A stretch of DNA of 64,000 nucleotides from positions 38,279 to 102,278 of the forward strand of contig NZ_VUNG01000008.1 of NCBI RefSeq assembly GCF_009695775.1, given 5' to 3'. Under the pieces are notes generated by a model that saw only the letters and a list, made by a program, of their open reading frames with translations, was not told where the DNA came from and did no database searches. Shown here piece after piece: positions 26,243 through 35,639 of the stretch. The DNA is from Hallella mizrahii (lineage in GTDB: Bacteria; Bacteroidota; Bacteroidia; Bacteroidales; Bacteroidaceae). How positions within the stretch are numbered: the stretch's first letter is position 1; every line of letters begins with the position of its first letter. The translations under genes and the position numbers were made by a program.

Positions 26243-27823
26243 TTATCTGGGATTTGCTTCCAGTCCTGCGTTGATGACATCTTCAGGTAGCTGAATGGCA
26301 CCACGCTTGTCGGCAGCACGGAAGACGACAGGGTCTTCACCATCGAGAAGGTGAGCATACTCAATGCCATAGCGCTTAATGTCCACAAAGCGAAGTCCCT
26401 CGCCCCATGTCTCCAGTCGACGCATGTGCAGAATCATCTGGATAAAGTTCTCCTGTGTTCCGGTCTCAATAGTGAATCCTTGTGGGTGGAGATTTTTTTT
26501 GATGGTACGCTGACTGTTGGCAGTGGGGATCACCTCACTGTAGCGTACACCATCCATGAACTTGTTGATACTCTCTTCTGTGAGTGTAGGTCTTCTTGCC
26601 GTGCCATTGCTGGGGATGCAGTGCGAGCGAATCCAAGCATTCATGTCGTCAAGAGCATGGGCATAGTCTTTTTTCATGGCATAGGCTTCCGCTCTTACCA
26701 ACAGCGTTTCTTCCGTGGAGAAGGCGGGGAATACGATGTGGGCGTAACCGGTGTTGTTCACCTTGTCAGTGGTTTCAAAGAACTCCTGTACCTTGGGGAA
26801 ATACTGCTGTGCAGCATCATATTGGTAGATTTTATGAGCATAGACCAGCGTATTGTTGCTTGATCCGCTTCCCCATGGTGCTTTGGCGTAGAAAGTCTCG
26901 TTGACATCTATATTTCGGTTGTGGCCATAACGGCGGAACGACGAACTCCATGTCAGAGCACGCGAGGCGGAAGAATATGCAGTGATGATCAGCAGATTGG
27001 CGTTCTCTGATGATTTCACATAAGCATTCTGCAGGTCATTGGGAGACATTGATGTGAAGGCGGAATAGTCACGCAGACGGTTGCCAGGGTTGGCACCAAG
27101 GACAGCTGTTGCATATTCAATGGCTTTGTCGTAGTTGTGTATCATCAGATTGAAGCGTGCGGCAAAGGCGTATGCAGCACTCTTGTTGAAATGATACTTC
27201 GGCGTAGTCATGTAGCTGTCACTGATTCTTGGCAAGGCAGCCTCTATGTCACGATTGATGTTGGCATAGAGCTCTTTCAGCGTCCCACGTTTATATTTGG
27301 TGTTGACGCTTTGCTCCGGTTCTGTCGGATAGGGCAGGCCAAGATAGACATCGGCAGAGTCTGGGTTGTATGTCATGCAGAAGATGGTAGCCAACTCATA
27401 CATGTTATATGCACGGCAAATCAGTGCCTCAGCATATTCCGCGGGATAGGTTGCCGTGTCGCCGATAGCTTTCAGATCAGCCAACGCCTCGTTGCAAGTT
27501 CCCACACGGTAGTAGAAATCGTTCCAAAGCGAATAAGGGTCGTCGTTATCGGTATTCGGATCGTCCTTGAAGCGGTAAATCTCGTCTTGAGCCGGTGTGG
27601 CGGCATATTGCGATCCGTTGTCGGTAACATTGTCGGAACTCATCTCAAAGAGGAAGTTGGGCATATGTGTAGGATAAGCCGAAGCGAGAAGCTTCTGCAC
27701 TTTCTCCTGCGTGTCTACTTGCGCACGGTCGTCGGGAAGCTTGTCGAGATAGTCGTTGCAAGCCGTCATGCCCAACATTGCGCAGGCAGCCAATAGTATA
27801 TGGAATCTATTGATTATTTTCAT
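26243..27823 (-). CDS. SusD/RagB-family nutrient-binding lipoprotein
   Basis: 526 aa, full length for the family. Lipobox GMTACNDYLDKLPDD (Cys at ~22), TPR-like helical N-terminal half with EALICRAYNMYELATIFC typical of SusD, and the conserved C-terminal RRLETWGEGLRFVDIKRYG then LPEDVINAGLEANPR. It forms the lid over the SusC barrel at the cell surface and presents ligand to it. 18 bp after the susC gene, which is the invariant pairing. Confidence 0.93.
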   Translation of the reverse strand: MKIINRFHILLAACAMLGMTACNDYLDKLPDDRAQVDTQEKVQKLLASAYPTHMPNFLFEMSSDNVTDNGSQYAATPAQDEIYRFKDDPNTDNDDPYSLWNDFYYRVGTCNEALADLKAIGDTATYPAEYAEALICRAYNMYELATIFCMTYNPDSADVYLGLPYPTEPEQSVNTKYKRGTLKELYANINRDIEAALPRISDSYMTTPKYHFNKSAAYAFAARFNLMIHNYDKAIEYATAVLGANPGNRLRDYSAFTSMSPNDLQNAYVKSSENANLLIITAYSSASRALTWSSSFRRYGHNRNIDVNETFYAKAPWGSGSSNNTLVYAHKIYQYDAAQQYFPKVQEFFETTDKVNNTGYAHIVFPAFSTEETLLVRAEAYAMKKDYAHALDDMNAWIRSHCIPSNGTARRPTLTEESINKFMDGVRYSEVIPTANSQRTIKKNLHPQGFTIETGTQENFIQMILHMRRLETWGEGLRFVDIKRYGIEYAHLLDGEDPVVFRAADKRGAIQLPEDVINAGLEANPR

Positions 27824-27841
27824 AGCGTGTAGAATTGAAAA

Positions 27842-30800
27842 TTAAAGACCTAATTTCAGTGTGAAGGTGAACTGACGTGCCATAGGCACTGCCACACCAC
27901 CGGCATTGAAGAATTCAGGATCCTGACCGTTGAGTTTCTTGTCGGCGTAGATGAGGAAGAGGTTTGTGGCTTGGAGCTTCATACTGATGTCACTCAGACG
28001 AATGGCTTTCACCCATTTTGCGGGGAAGTCATAAGCCAGCGACATCTCTTTCATACGGATAAAGTCACCCTTTGCTACACGTGCTGTAGAGAGGTTGTAG
28101 GCGTTGTAGGCATAGCTCAGATAATTGTCACTCTCGTAAGTACGAAGGTCTGCAATGACCGGGATGTTGGTTTTCTTCTCGTCACCGGCTATCGTCCAGC
28201 GGTTCTTGAACTCTTTCGGCATAGCGTCGAGGTCGGAATAATACGAGCTGAACACTCTGTCAAGACGGATCTTGTTGCCGAAGCTGTATGTGACGAAGAC
28301 ATTCAAGTGCCAGTTCTTATAAGTAAAGGTGTTTCCAAGTGAGCCTGTGATCGTCGGCTCGGTCGGGCCTTCATATACCAGATAGTCTTTGACTTGAGAC
28401 TGGAAATTAAGGTCACTTGTGGTGAGTTCGCCCTTTTCATTGATGAAGGTAGGCAGACCGCTTTCGTTAAGTCCCTTAAAGTCGATGCTGAAGAGTGCAC
28501 GGTGAGGGTAACCGACCATGGTAAAGCCGTTGCCGGTGATCAGGTCGATGATACGTGTGTCGGTATCCAGTGTGGTGACTTTGGTCTTGTAGTGGGAGAA
28601 GATGAAGTCCGTGTTCCACTTAAAGTCTTTGGATACAATATTCTTAGTGCTGATGGAAAGCTCTTCTCCGTGAGAGCTCATATCTGCGACATTGGCATAC
28701 TTGATAATGGAGCCACCCACACCCGTGGTACGCTTCGGGCCAATCAGGTCGAAGTTCTTACGTGTCCAAAGGTCAAAGCTCAAACTGATGCGGTTGTTGA
28801 GGAAGCCGGCATCAATACCAATGTTGAACTCATGCTTCTTTTCGTATGTCAGATCCGGGTTGGCGAAATCATAGACATAGAGTCCAGACTCCTTGTCGTT
28901 GGCAAAGGGGCGATAGGGATTGTAACTCTCAATGATGGACCCCGCGTTGGTCGTGGCTGGATCCTGACCGGTCAGCGAATATGAAGCGCGTAGCGTGAGG
29001 TTGGAAACGACACCTTTAAAGGTCTTGTCAAACCAAGGCTCTTCATGGGCGTTCCATGATCCGGAGACGTTCCATGTAGGCAGCCAGCGCGCCGATGTGC
29101 TCTTACCCAAGCGGTTACTGCCTTCATAGCGCTCGGTATAGTTGAAGTTGTAGCGATGCTTGTAGGAATAGTTCACATATCCATAGAAACTTGCCTTGCG
29201 CTCATACCCGTTACTAAGATAGTAATAGATGTTATTCTGTTCGGCTGCCTGCTTGAAATAGCGATAGTCGAAGTTGCCCAACAATCCCATGTCGTACTGC
29301 GTGCCGACATCGTTGGAATAACTGCTGAAACGGTTGGTGGTGTTTACCTCCATACCATAGAAGAGGTTGAGGATGTGCTCTTTCTCACTGCCGTAGGCAT
29401 CGTTGTAGTTGGCGGTGAAACGGGCATCCCAGCCGTTCATCTTGTATTTCTGCTCGCTATAGAAGCCGCCATGAGGAAGGGTGGTGATCGGCAAAGAGTT
29501 GGTCACGTCAGGATCTCTGTAGAGCCAGGGGTTGCGGTCACGGATGGTGGCATTGTCCATGGCACGGTAAGACTGAGCCATGTTGCTGTGCTCCGTGACT
29601 TTTGTAGCATCTACTGTTTGCGCGAACTTATAGTCTACGAGTCCTTGGAACTGCAATTGTGTGATGGGCTTGTAGGTGAGTTGAGCCTGATATTTAATAT
29701 CGGTCACGTCCAAGTCCATATAGTTATTGGCCAGCTCGTTCTTGATGTTGAACGGTGCGTAGTTGCGCGTATAGTATGTATTTGGATCGAGGGCACGTGA
29801 AGTGTTGATAGCGTAAGAGTAAGGGTTGATGTCGAAGTCACGGCTGACGGCACCTGTCACGGCATTCACACTTTGATTGGTCGTTCCCGGTGCTTTCTGC
29901 TTACGGTAAGAAGCGTTGGCGATCATGTTCAACGACAACTTCTTGCTAAGGTTGTAGTTGGCATTGACGTTGGCCGTATAGCGCTTCACAGAACTTTGCA
30001 TTGTCCAGCCCGGATCACTCATATAAGAGAATGAGACATAGTACTGTGCCTTGTCGGTACCAGTGCTCATGCTGATGGAGTGGTTGCGGCTGACATTGCT
30101 GTTGAAGAGTTCGTCAAACCAGTTGGTATTGCGGTATTCGGCCTCCTTGAGGTAAGCGTTCATGGCCTTGTCGGTATTGGCCAGCGCAAACTTGCCGGTT
30201 GCGGGGTCATAGGTGTTCATCAACTGATACATCTTGCCATAGACGCCACTGCTTGAAGCGTTCAGCATGCCGCTGAATGAAAGCCAGCCGTCGTTGTAGA
30301 GTTCCTTATAGATACCCATCTGTTCCTGAGAGTTCATGATGTTGAACTGGCTGTAGCTGGGTTTAAGGCGCATGGTGTACTCACCGGTATAACTGATGTG
30401 GTTCTGTCCGGCATGACCTTTCTTTGTGGTCACGACGATCACACCCGACATGGCGCGTGCACCATAGATAGAGGTCGCAGAGCCATCCTTAAGGATTTGG
30501 AAACTCTCGATATCGTCGGAGTTCAGGCCGGCAATGGCTGAAGAAATCAACGTCTTGGCATCACCGGAGGAAAGCTGGTCGGCATCGACGGAAGTAACGT
30601 CTTCCATGATTACGCCATCGACAACCCATAGCGGCTTGCTGCTGCCATAGATAGACGTGGCACCACGCACACGAATCTTCGGTGCCGTACCAAAGGTACC
30701 ACTGACGTTTTGCACGCTCACACCGGCTACGCGGCCTTCGAGAGAGCGACTGATATCGGCGATACCGTCAAGTTTGGCTTTATCTGCATCGATCTTTGTT

Positions 30801-31168
30801 GTGGCACCGGTAAACGTGCGCTTATCCATCTGCTGCACACCGGTAACCACCACTTCTCCGAGCGTCTTGTCGTCGTTGACCAATACTACTCGCATACCGG
30901 GCTTGGCCGTGATGGTCTGTGGCTGCATTCCCAAATACGAAACGATGATTTTCTTTCCCTTAGGAACTGACAAAGAGAAACGGCCTTGCGTGTCGCTCAC
31001 CGTGCCCGTCCGACTACCTTCTACGGTAATCGAAGCACCGATGATCGGCTGGTCGTCTTCTTGAGAAACTACAGTTCCAGAGATTACATTTTGGGCGAAT
31101 ACCCCTCCCACGAAGAGGATTAGGCATGCCAACAAAGTACTTAACCTTTTCTCCATATATCTCTCCAA
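27842..31168 (-). CDS. SusC/RagA-family TonB-dependent transporter
   Basis: 1108 aa in the outer membrane; starting at the second Met (31156, MEKRLSTLLACLILF) gives a cleaner signal peptide ending VFAQ. Then a carboxypeptidase-regulatory-like domain (residues ~28-105, IIGASITVEGSRTGTVSD), TonB box/plug (GEVVVTGVQQMDKRTFTG, RVAGVSVQ, RVRGATSIYGSSKPLWVVDG) and a 22-strand barrel ending in Phe-rich QFTFTLKLGL. It imports the ligand captured by the SusD partner, using TonB energy. Ligand unknown; the metallopeptidase neighbour suggests peptide or protein rather than glycan, and no glycoside hydrolase is present. Confidence 0.95.
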   Translation of the reverse strand: MERYMEKRLSTLLACLILFVGGVFAQNVISGTVVSQEDDQPIIGASITVEGSRTGTVSDTQGRFSLSVPKGKKIIVSYLGMQPQTITAKPGMRVVLVNDDKTLGEVVVTGVQQMDKRTFTGATTKIDADKAKLDGIADISRSLEGRVAGVSVQNVSGTFGTAPKIRVRGATSIYGSSKPLWVVDGVIMEDVTSVDADQLSSGDAKTLISSAIAGLNSDDIESFQILKDGSATSIYGARAMSGVIVVTTKKGHAGQNHISYTGEYTMRLKPSYSQFNIMNSQEQMGIYKELYNDGWLSFSGMLNASSSGVYGKMYQLMNTYDPATGKFALANTDKAMNAYLKEAEYRNTNWFDELFNSNVSRNHSISMSTGTDKAQYYVSFSYMSDPGWTMQSSVKRYTANVNANYNLSKKLSLNMIANASYRKQKAPGTTNQSVNAVTGAVSRDFDINPYSYAINTSRALDPNTYYTRNYAPFNIKNELANNYMDLDVTDIKYQAQLTYKPITQLQFQGLVDYKFAQTVDATKVTEHSNMAQSYRAMDNATIRDRNPWLYRDPDVTNSLPITTLPHGGFYSEQKYKMNGWDARFTANYNDAYGSEKEHILNLFYGMEVNTTNRFSSYSNDVGTQYDMGLLGNFDYRYFKQAAEQNNIYYYLSNGYERKASFYGYVNYSYKHRYNFNYTERYEGSNRLGKSTSARWLPTWNVSGSWNAHEEPWFDKTFKGVVSNLTLRASYSLTGQDPATTNAGSIIESYNPYRPFANDKESGLYVYDFANPDLTYEKKHEFNIGIDAGFLNNRISLSFDLWTRKNFDLIGPKRTTGVGGSIIKYANVADMSSHGEELSISTKNIVSKDFKWNTDFIFSHYKTKVTTLDTDTRIIDLITGNGFTMVGYPHRALFSIDFKGLNESGLPTFINEKGELTTSDLNFQSQVKDYLVYEGPTEPTITGSLGNTFTYKNWHLNVFVTYSFGNKIRLDRVFSSYYSDLDAMPKEFKNRWTIAGDEKKTNIPVIADLRTYESDNYLSYAYNAYNLSTARVAKGDFIRMKEMSLAYDFPAKWVKAIRLSDISMKLQATNLFLIYADKKLNGQDPEFFNAGGVAVPMARQFTFTLKLGL

Positions 31169-31264
31169 TTAAAAATAATAAAAAACGTCTTTACGATTCT
31201 TTGGCAATTGTGTGATTTAGGGCTAACAAGAAGCTCATTTTACAAATGCATTAGATAACAGTTG

Positions 31265-31295
31265 CAAAAGTAAAACAAAATTATGATATATGCAA
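31265..31295 (-). promoter_or_regulatory. promoter of the SusC/SusD/Mx1/DUF4302 operon
   Basis: Minus-strand TTGC (31295-31292), 19 bp, TACTTTTG (31272-31265), ~100 nt before the susC start. No anti-sigma/ECF or hybrid two-component regulator is encoded nearby. Confidence 0.72.
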
Positions 31296-31528
31296 GCGCT
31301 TTGTCGTTTTTTCTAAAAAATATATTGCAAATGTGTTGTTCGTGCTCGATTGACCAGTATCTTTATTGACTATAAACAGTGTTATTTTCTATAAAAAAAC
31401 GCAACCTACATTCGACGGGATGTAGATTGCGGTAAAAGGAGGATGATTGACAGATTAACTCGTCATCCATCTAAGATCATTTTGTCGACTGTATCATTTA
31501 TATGTGGGCAACGTATACGTTCCCCGAA
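31296..31528. other. intergenic region between operon promoter and lipoprotein fragment
   Basis: AT-rich, no coding potential recognised. No obvious terminator hairpin. Confidence 0.4.
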
Positions 31529-31939
31529 TTATTCGAATTGGAAGTATACGGGTGCCCAATAGCCAGAGATAGATCCGTCGGCGGTTTGGAAATATCCCAG
31601 ATAGAAAGCACCGGAATTGCGTGCGGCATACCATTGGCAGTTATAGGTAGGCAGGATCTCGAAGTCACTGATGTCCACGCCTCCCTCTTTACCATAGGGA
31701 TAGAGGTGGACGTAATCGTCGGTAAACCACCAGATGGCTGGCGTGCCGTAGCCATATCCGCCCCAGTCGTCCTCGGTATAGAGCGGACTGCCTGCCGGCA
31801 AACTTAGACTGAGCTTTCCGTCCTTGATGGTCAGCACCAGCCCATAGCCACTGTGCATGAAGTCGGTGATGCGGTAGACACCTCCGCCAAGGTCGTCGGC
31901 CGTCTCCTCCCATTTCTGATTAACGAAGCATGAATGCAC
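31529..31939 (-). pseudogene. truncated second copy of the surface lipoprotein (C-terminal domain only)
   Basis: Codons for KWEETADDLGGGVYRITDF onward are nearly identical to the last 129 codons of the lipoprotein at 21805-22701. The signal peptide, lipobox and first domain are absent. The frame starts with unrelated residues from the neighbouring palindromic DNA. With no export signal it cannot make a surface protein by itself. The copy is open to its stop and has only two amino-acid changes, so it is either very recent or a recombination partner kept similar by gene conversion. Confidence 0.88.
31531..31918. repeat. 388-bp direct repeat, copy 2
   Basis: Partner of 21807-22194 (5 mismatches, no gaps). 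Left boundary is the last base of its stop codon; right boundary abuts palindromic DNA. Confidence 0.95.
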
Positions 31940-31947
31940 TGGATTTA

Positions 31948-32056
31948 TCTCACACAGAGAATACGGAGAGCATAGAGAGACTGTTAAGATCTGTGGAGAT
32001 CTGGAATCTGTGTGAACATTCTCACGGGTAGAGATCTCTGTGTTCTCTGTGTGAGA
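31948..32056. repeat. inverted repeat TCTCACACAGAGAA
   Basis: TCTCACACAGAGAA (31948-31961) and its perfect complement (32043-32056) enclose 81 bp containing further agatct/ctctg palindromic bits. Non-coding; separates the lipoprotein fragment from the susC fragment. Confidence 0.75.
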
Positions 32057-32071
32057 ATATTACAGACAAGA

Positions 32072-32104
32072 GGGTTAGGGCGGGGATGAACCCCGCCCTA
32101 ACCC
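32072..32104. repeat. GC-rich 14-bp perfect palindrome
   Basis: GGGTTAGGGCGGGG (32072-32085) and CCCCGCCCTAACCC (32091-32104) with loop ATGAA. Much richer in G+C than its surroundings, like a mobile palindromic unit. It forms the broken 3' end of the susC fragment. Confidence 0.8.
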
Positions 32105-32407
32105 CGCAAAACATATGAGTGGGCAGATATAGTCACCAATCTTGGAACTTGGGTGTTCCAATGACGAAAGCAGGATATAGGTGATTACCAGCGTGCGGGC
32201 ATTGGCAGGGATGTTAGACAAATGGAACTTACCGTCCACATCCGTGACAGTACCCAACTTGGTACCCTCAATACGAATGGAAGCTCCTGTAATCGGCTGA
32301 CCGTCGTCTTCGGCGGTCACCACACCTATGACTTGTGTCACTTGTGAGAAAGCACAAGTTAACGCAAATAGCATACAGGCAAAAAGCATCAGAATCCTTT
32401 TTTCCAT
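32075..32407 (-). pseudogene. N-terminal fragment of a second SusC-type transporter
   Basis: The first ~78 codons (32407-32174) are a normal SusC start: signal peptide MEKRILMLFACMLFALTCAFSQ, then the carboxypeptidase-regulatory-like domain GQPITGASIRIEGTKLGTVTDVDGKFHLSNI. Homology then stops abruptly; the remaining frame to 32075 reads into palindromic non-coding DNA. Plug and barrel are gone. Promoter and 5' leader remain, so an exported peptide could still be made. Probably the first gene of the locus whose susD and lipoprotein remnants lie at 21805-23375. Confidence 0.87.
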
Positions 32408-32598
32408 ACAACCAACTTTATTAAAACATACTTAACTGTTATGATCTCTCTTCTCAAGGTTGTAGTCACTAAGCTCTCTATTACTATCCCGACTTATGCT
32501 TTTGTGATTGTCGTGTCTATTATGACCATTCACACTGACATCTGCATGTCCTTTTTATGAAATCTCTCTATAGTCGTGTGAATATTCTTATTTGGTTG

Positions 32599-32606
32599 CA
32601 AAGATA
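32599..32606 (-). promoter_or_regulatory. -7 element of the susC fragment
   Basis: Minus-strand TATCTTTG (32606-32599), ~190 nt before the fragment's ATG. A TTTG lies at 32633-32630, slightly further away than usual. Confidence 0.55.
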
Positions 32607-32721
32607 AACAATAATTTGTAAATAACAGACAAATTGATTGTATTTTTTAAAATAGACGGAATATTTACTTCATATTGATGCAAAAACGTACCAAATGATA
32701 ATGTTTCATTAAATAACGAAA

Positions 32722-33177
32722 CTAAAAGACTGCTGTCACACCAGCCATCAAGATGATATATCTTAATGCTTTTCCGAGTGTAATGCTGATCAAGCTGGTC
32801 AGGAAATTGGCACGCATCAGTCCTAAGGCAATGGTAATGGCTGAGCCAAGGATGGGCAGAAATGCGAAGAAACCCATCCAGGCACCATGTCCTGCCATAA
32901 ATTGCTGAGCTTTGTCAATGTCGTGTCTCTTTACGTGGAGGTAGCGTTCAATCCATTCCAAACGCCCCATACGACCTACCCCATAGTTAAACAACGAACC
33001 GGCAACATTGCCGATGGTGCCATAGACAACCAAGGGCACCGGATGCAGTCCGGCTGCTAAGAGTCCGAGCATCACAGCCTCACTACTGAAGGGAAAGAAA
33101 CTGCCGGCAAGAAAAGCAGCCAGCAACATGCCCCAATAGCCGTAGTTTTGCAAGAGCAGCGTCAGCGTATCTATCAT
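32722..33177 (-). CDS. VTT/DedA-like small membrane protein (YqaA type)
   Basis: 151 aa, four to five hydrophobic segments. FPFSSEAVMLGLLAAG near residue 28, GNVAGSLFNYGVGRMG (56-71) and GSAITIALGLMRANF match the VTT (DedA) fold of YqaA-like proteins. Relatives act in membrane lipid (polyprenyl phosphate or phospholipid) recycling or homeostasis; the specific role here is unknown. Last gene of a minus-strand group, 86 bp after the next gene. Confidence 0.8.
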   Translation of the reverse strand: MIDTLTLLLQNYGYWGMLLAAFLAGSFFPFSSEAVMLGLLAAGLHPVPLVVYGTIGNVAGSLFNYGVGRMGRLEWIERYLHVKRHDIDKAQQFMAGHGAWMGFFAFLPILGSAITIALGLMRANFLTSLISITLGKALRYIILMAGVTAVF

Positions 33178-33189
33178 TGTTTTCCGTCT

Positions 33190-33258
33190 CCTATATATAA
33201 TATGGTGTAAGTCCTATATATAATATGGTGTAAGCAGAAATATAATTAAGGTGTAAAC
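33190..33258. repeat. tandem 23-bp repeat with TATATATAATATGGTGTAAG core
   Basis: Two near-perfect consecutive copies (33190-33211, 33213-33234) and a degenerate third (33240-33258) fill the gap between two minus-strand genes. Related single copies occur at 35640-35662 and before leuC (14050-14072). Confidence 0.75.
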
Positions 33259-33263
33259 TGTAA

Positions 33264-34220
33264 TTATAAGAGATTGTATATGGTCAGCAACAGCGCGACG
33301 GCGATGATGACAAAGAAGGCGATGTTGCTCACCCGCGAATGGGTCAAGGCCAGAAAATGTCCGATCAGTGGGGCGATGACTACGATAGCCAATGACATAA
33401 AGCCGTTGAAGAGAGTAGGGAAGACCAGCATCATCAACAGACAGCAGAAGCTCAGCGTGATGAACATCTCGTAGATCATGCGGGTGCGGATCTTATCTTG
33501 GTAGGAAAACATCAGAAAATGTACACTGCCCAATGCTGCGAGGATCATCAGAAAGATGAACGTCAGCGCCTGATGGTCGTCGATGACAGTAAGATCGAAA
33601 ACGTTTCCGGGATGAGCCAATGCCGCAAAATGTGAGGATAACCAGTCGAGATGCTGGAAGACAATAGCGTACGCGCCGATAAACCAATAGGGCACCATCA
33701 GTCCCAGCAGCGATGCCAGAAAGGTGCGTGGAGACAGTGCCATGATGTTCGTGGCAAGGATGATCCACAAAAGGGGCACGAGATAGAGTATATGTACAAA
33801 GGGAATGCTGGCAAGAGACAGTGTGGCGAATGCATAGAACACCCATCCTGTGGCCCGTCCGTCCTGATAGGCATGGAGCAAAAAGATAAAGAAGACGATC
33901 AGCCCCATCTGTGCCCATCCGGCGTTTGTAGAAGACAGAAGGAAGTTGGCCGCCGTCGTCATCACGATGAACGAGCACGATACCATGCGGCTATAGATGC
34001 GTATGAGGGCATTGGCATTGTTGAGTTCGGCCATGAGCACAGAGGAGACAGCCAACAAAGCCATCTGGAGCCATGTGTCATGCCCCAACAATACCTGAAT
34101 GACCATGAAGGCGGCCAAATACGTCAACGTCACCGGCAATGCCATGCGACTCTCTGCTATCCTGTTTTGTAAACGTCTTATCATCCTGTCAAAACTATAG
34201 TTTCTCTCCATGCCAAGCAT
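33264..34220 (-). CDS. integral membrane protein of unknown function
   Basis: 318 aa with about nine hydrophobic helices spread over the whole length and no soluble domain. A short basic N-terminus (RMIRRLQNRIAESR) precedes the first helix. An alternative start at the second Met is 34211. I do not recognise a family with confidence; it resembles conserved multi-span proteins of Bacteroidota without known function. Between purD and the VTT protein on the same strand. Confidence 0.65.
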   Translation of the reverse strand: MLGMERNYSFDRMIRRLQNRIAESRMALPVTLTYLAAFMVIQVLLGHDTWLQMALLAVSSVLMAELNNANALIRIYSRMVSCSFIVMTTAANFLLSSTNAGWAQMGLIVFFIFLLHAYQDGRATGWVFYAFATLSLASIPFVHILYLVPLLWIILATNIMALSPRTFLASLLGLMVPYWFIGAYAIVFQHLDWLSSHFAALAHPGNVFDLTVIDDHQALTFIFLMILAALGSVHFLMFSYQDKIRTRMIYEMFITLSFCCLLMMLVFPTLFNGFMSLAIVVIAPLIGHFLALTHSRVSNIAFFVIIAVALLLTIYNLL

Positions 34221-34269
34221 GGATGAGATACATGTCAGCGAGACATGTGGTCTTAGAAAAAGTGCCTCT

Positions 34270-34314
34270 TCCCCAAGGTGCAGTCGGTGCTTCTTGCGCT
34301 TTTTCCCTTGGGGA
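34270..34314 (-). terminator. hairpin after purD
   Basis: TCCCCAAGG (34270-34278) and CCTTGGGGA (34306-34314) are complementary. It lies between purD and the downstream membrane gene and may attenuate read-through. Confidence 0.5.
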
Positions 34315-34327
34315 GGAGAGATGAGGG

Positions 34328-35596
34328 CTAAAGATCCTGCCCGATGTCACTGCGGAAATACTTTCCTTCAAACTGTATCTTCTGTGCTTCTTGGAAGCTT
34401 TTCTTCAGTGCTTCTTCCTTGTTGCGGCCATAGGACGACACGGCGATGACGCGTCCTCCGTTTGTGACGACTTGTCCGTCCTTTGTTGCCGTACCGGAAT
34501 GGAAGACGATGCTGTCCTCAACCTTGTCGATGCCAGAGATCGGATAGCCTTTCTTGTAAGCCTGAGGATAGCCTCCACTGACGAGCATCACGCAAACGGC
34601 AGCACGCGGATCCATTTCTACCGGGTGCTGATCGAGGTCGCCGTTGGCCACACCTTCAAAGAGGTCCACGATGTCACTCTTCAAGCGCAGCATCACCGTC
34701 TCGGTCTCCGGGTCACCCATACGGCAGTTGTATTCGATCACCATCGGTTCGCCCTTGACATTGATCAGTCCGAAGAAGATAAAGCCCTTGTAGTCGATGC
34801 CCTCTTCTGCCAAGCCTTCAACCGTAGGACGGATGATGCGGTCCTCGACTTTCTGCATCCATTCCTTGTCAGCAAACGGCACCGGTGATACGCTGCCCAT
34901 GCCGCCGGTGTTCAGTCCCGTGTCGTGCTCACCGATACGCTTGTAGTCTTTGGCCTCGGGAAGTATCTGATAGTGTTTGCCATCTGTCAAGACAAAGACA
35001 GAGCACTCGATGCCGCTGAGGAACTCTTCAATGACAACCTTAGCGGAAGCATTGCCGAACATGCCGCCGAGCATCTCACGGAACTCCTTCTTGGCCTCGG
35101 CGAGTGTCGGCACAATCAGCACTCCTTTGCCGGCTGCCAGTCCGTCGGCTTTCAGCACATAGGGTGGCTGGAGCGTCTCCAGGAACCGGATGCCCTCCTC
35201 CACAGTGGTGCCGTCGAAGGTCTCGTAAGCAGCGGTGGGGATGTTGTGACGCTTCATAAAGCCCTTGGCAAAGTCCTTGCTGCCCTCAAGAACAGCTCCC
35301 TGCTTGCTCGGTCCGATCACGGGGATGGAAGCAGTACGGCTGTCGCTCTTGAAAGCATCATAGACACCGCGCACCAAAGGATCCTCTGGTCCGACTACAA
35401 CCATGTCGATGGCTTTGTCCACAGCAAAGTCTTTCAAAGCATCGAAGTCATTGACACCGATTGCTACATTCTCTCCCACATTGCTCGTTCCGGCATTTCC
35501 CGGGGCAATGAAGAGTTGTGAGCATTTAGGGCTTTGGGCAATTTTCCATGCCAGGGCGTGCTCGCGGCCGCCACTTCCTAACAATAGAATTTTCAT
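34328..35596 (-). CDS. purD: phosphoribosylamine--glycine ligase
   Basis: GAR synthetase, 422 aa, second step of purine synthesis: phosphoribosylamine + Gly + ATP. The N-terminal [15 protein letters not shown] motif (residues 4-18) and the ATP-grasp core with [12 protein letters not shown] and [15 protein letters not shown] are diagnostic. Monofunctional, as in most bacteria. Preceded by a 114-bp gap holding one copy of the TATATA..GGTGTA motif. Confidence 0.96.
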   Translation of the reverse strand: MKILLLGSGGREHALAWKIAQSPKCSQLFIAPGNAGTSNVGENVAIGVNDFDALKDFAVDKAIDMVVVGPEDPLVRGVYDAFKSDSRTASIPVIGPSKQGAVLEGSKDFAKGFMKRHNIPTAAYETFDGTTVEEGIRFLETLQPPYVLKADGLAAGKGVLIVPTLAEAKKEFREMLGGMFGNASAKVVIEEFLSGIECSVFVLTDGKHYQILPEAKDYKRIGEHDTGLNTGGMGSVSPVPFADKEWMQKVEDRIIRPTVEGLAEEGIDYKGFIFFGLINVKGEPMVIEYNCRMGDPETETVMLRLKSDIVDLFEGVANGDLDQHPVEMDPRAAVCVMLVSGGYPQAYKKGYPISGIDKVEDSIVFHSGTATKDGQVVTNGGRVIAVSSYGRNKEEALKKSFQEAQKIQFEGKYFRSDIGQDL

Positions 35597-35639
35597 GAGA
35601 TGATGAGTTGTAGAGTTATCTTTGATTTCTTTTTTGCGT

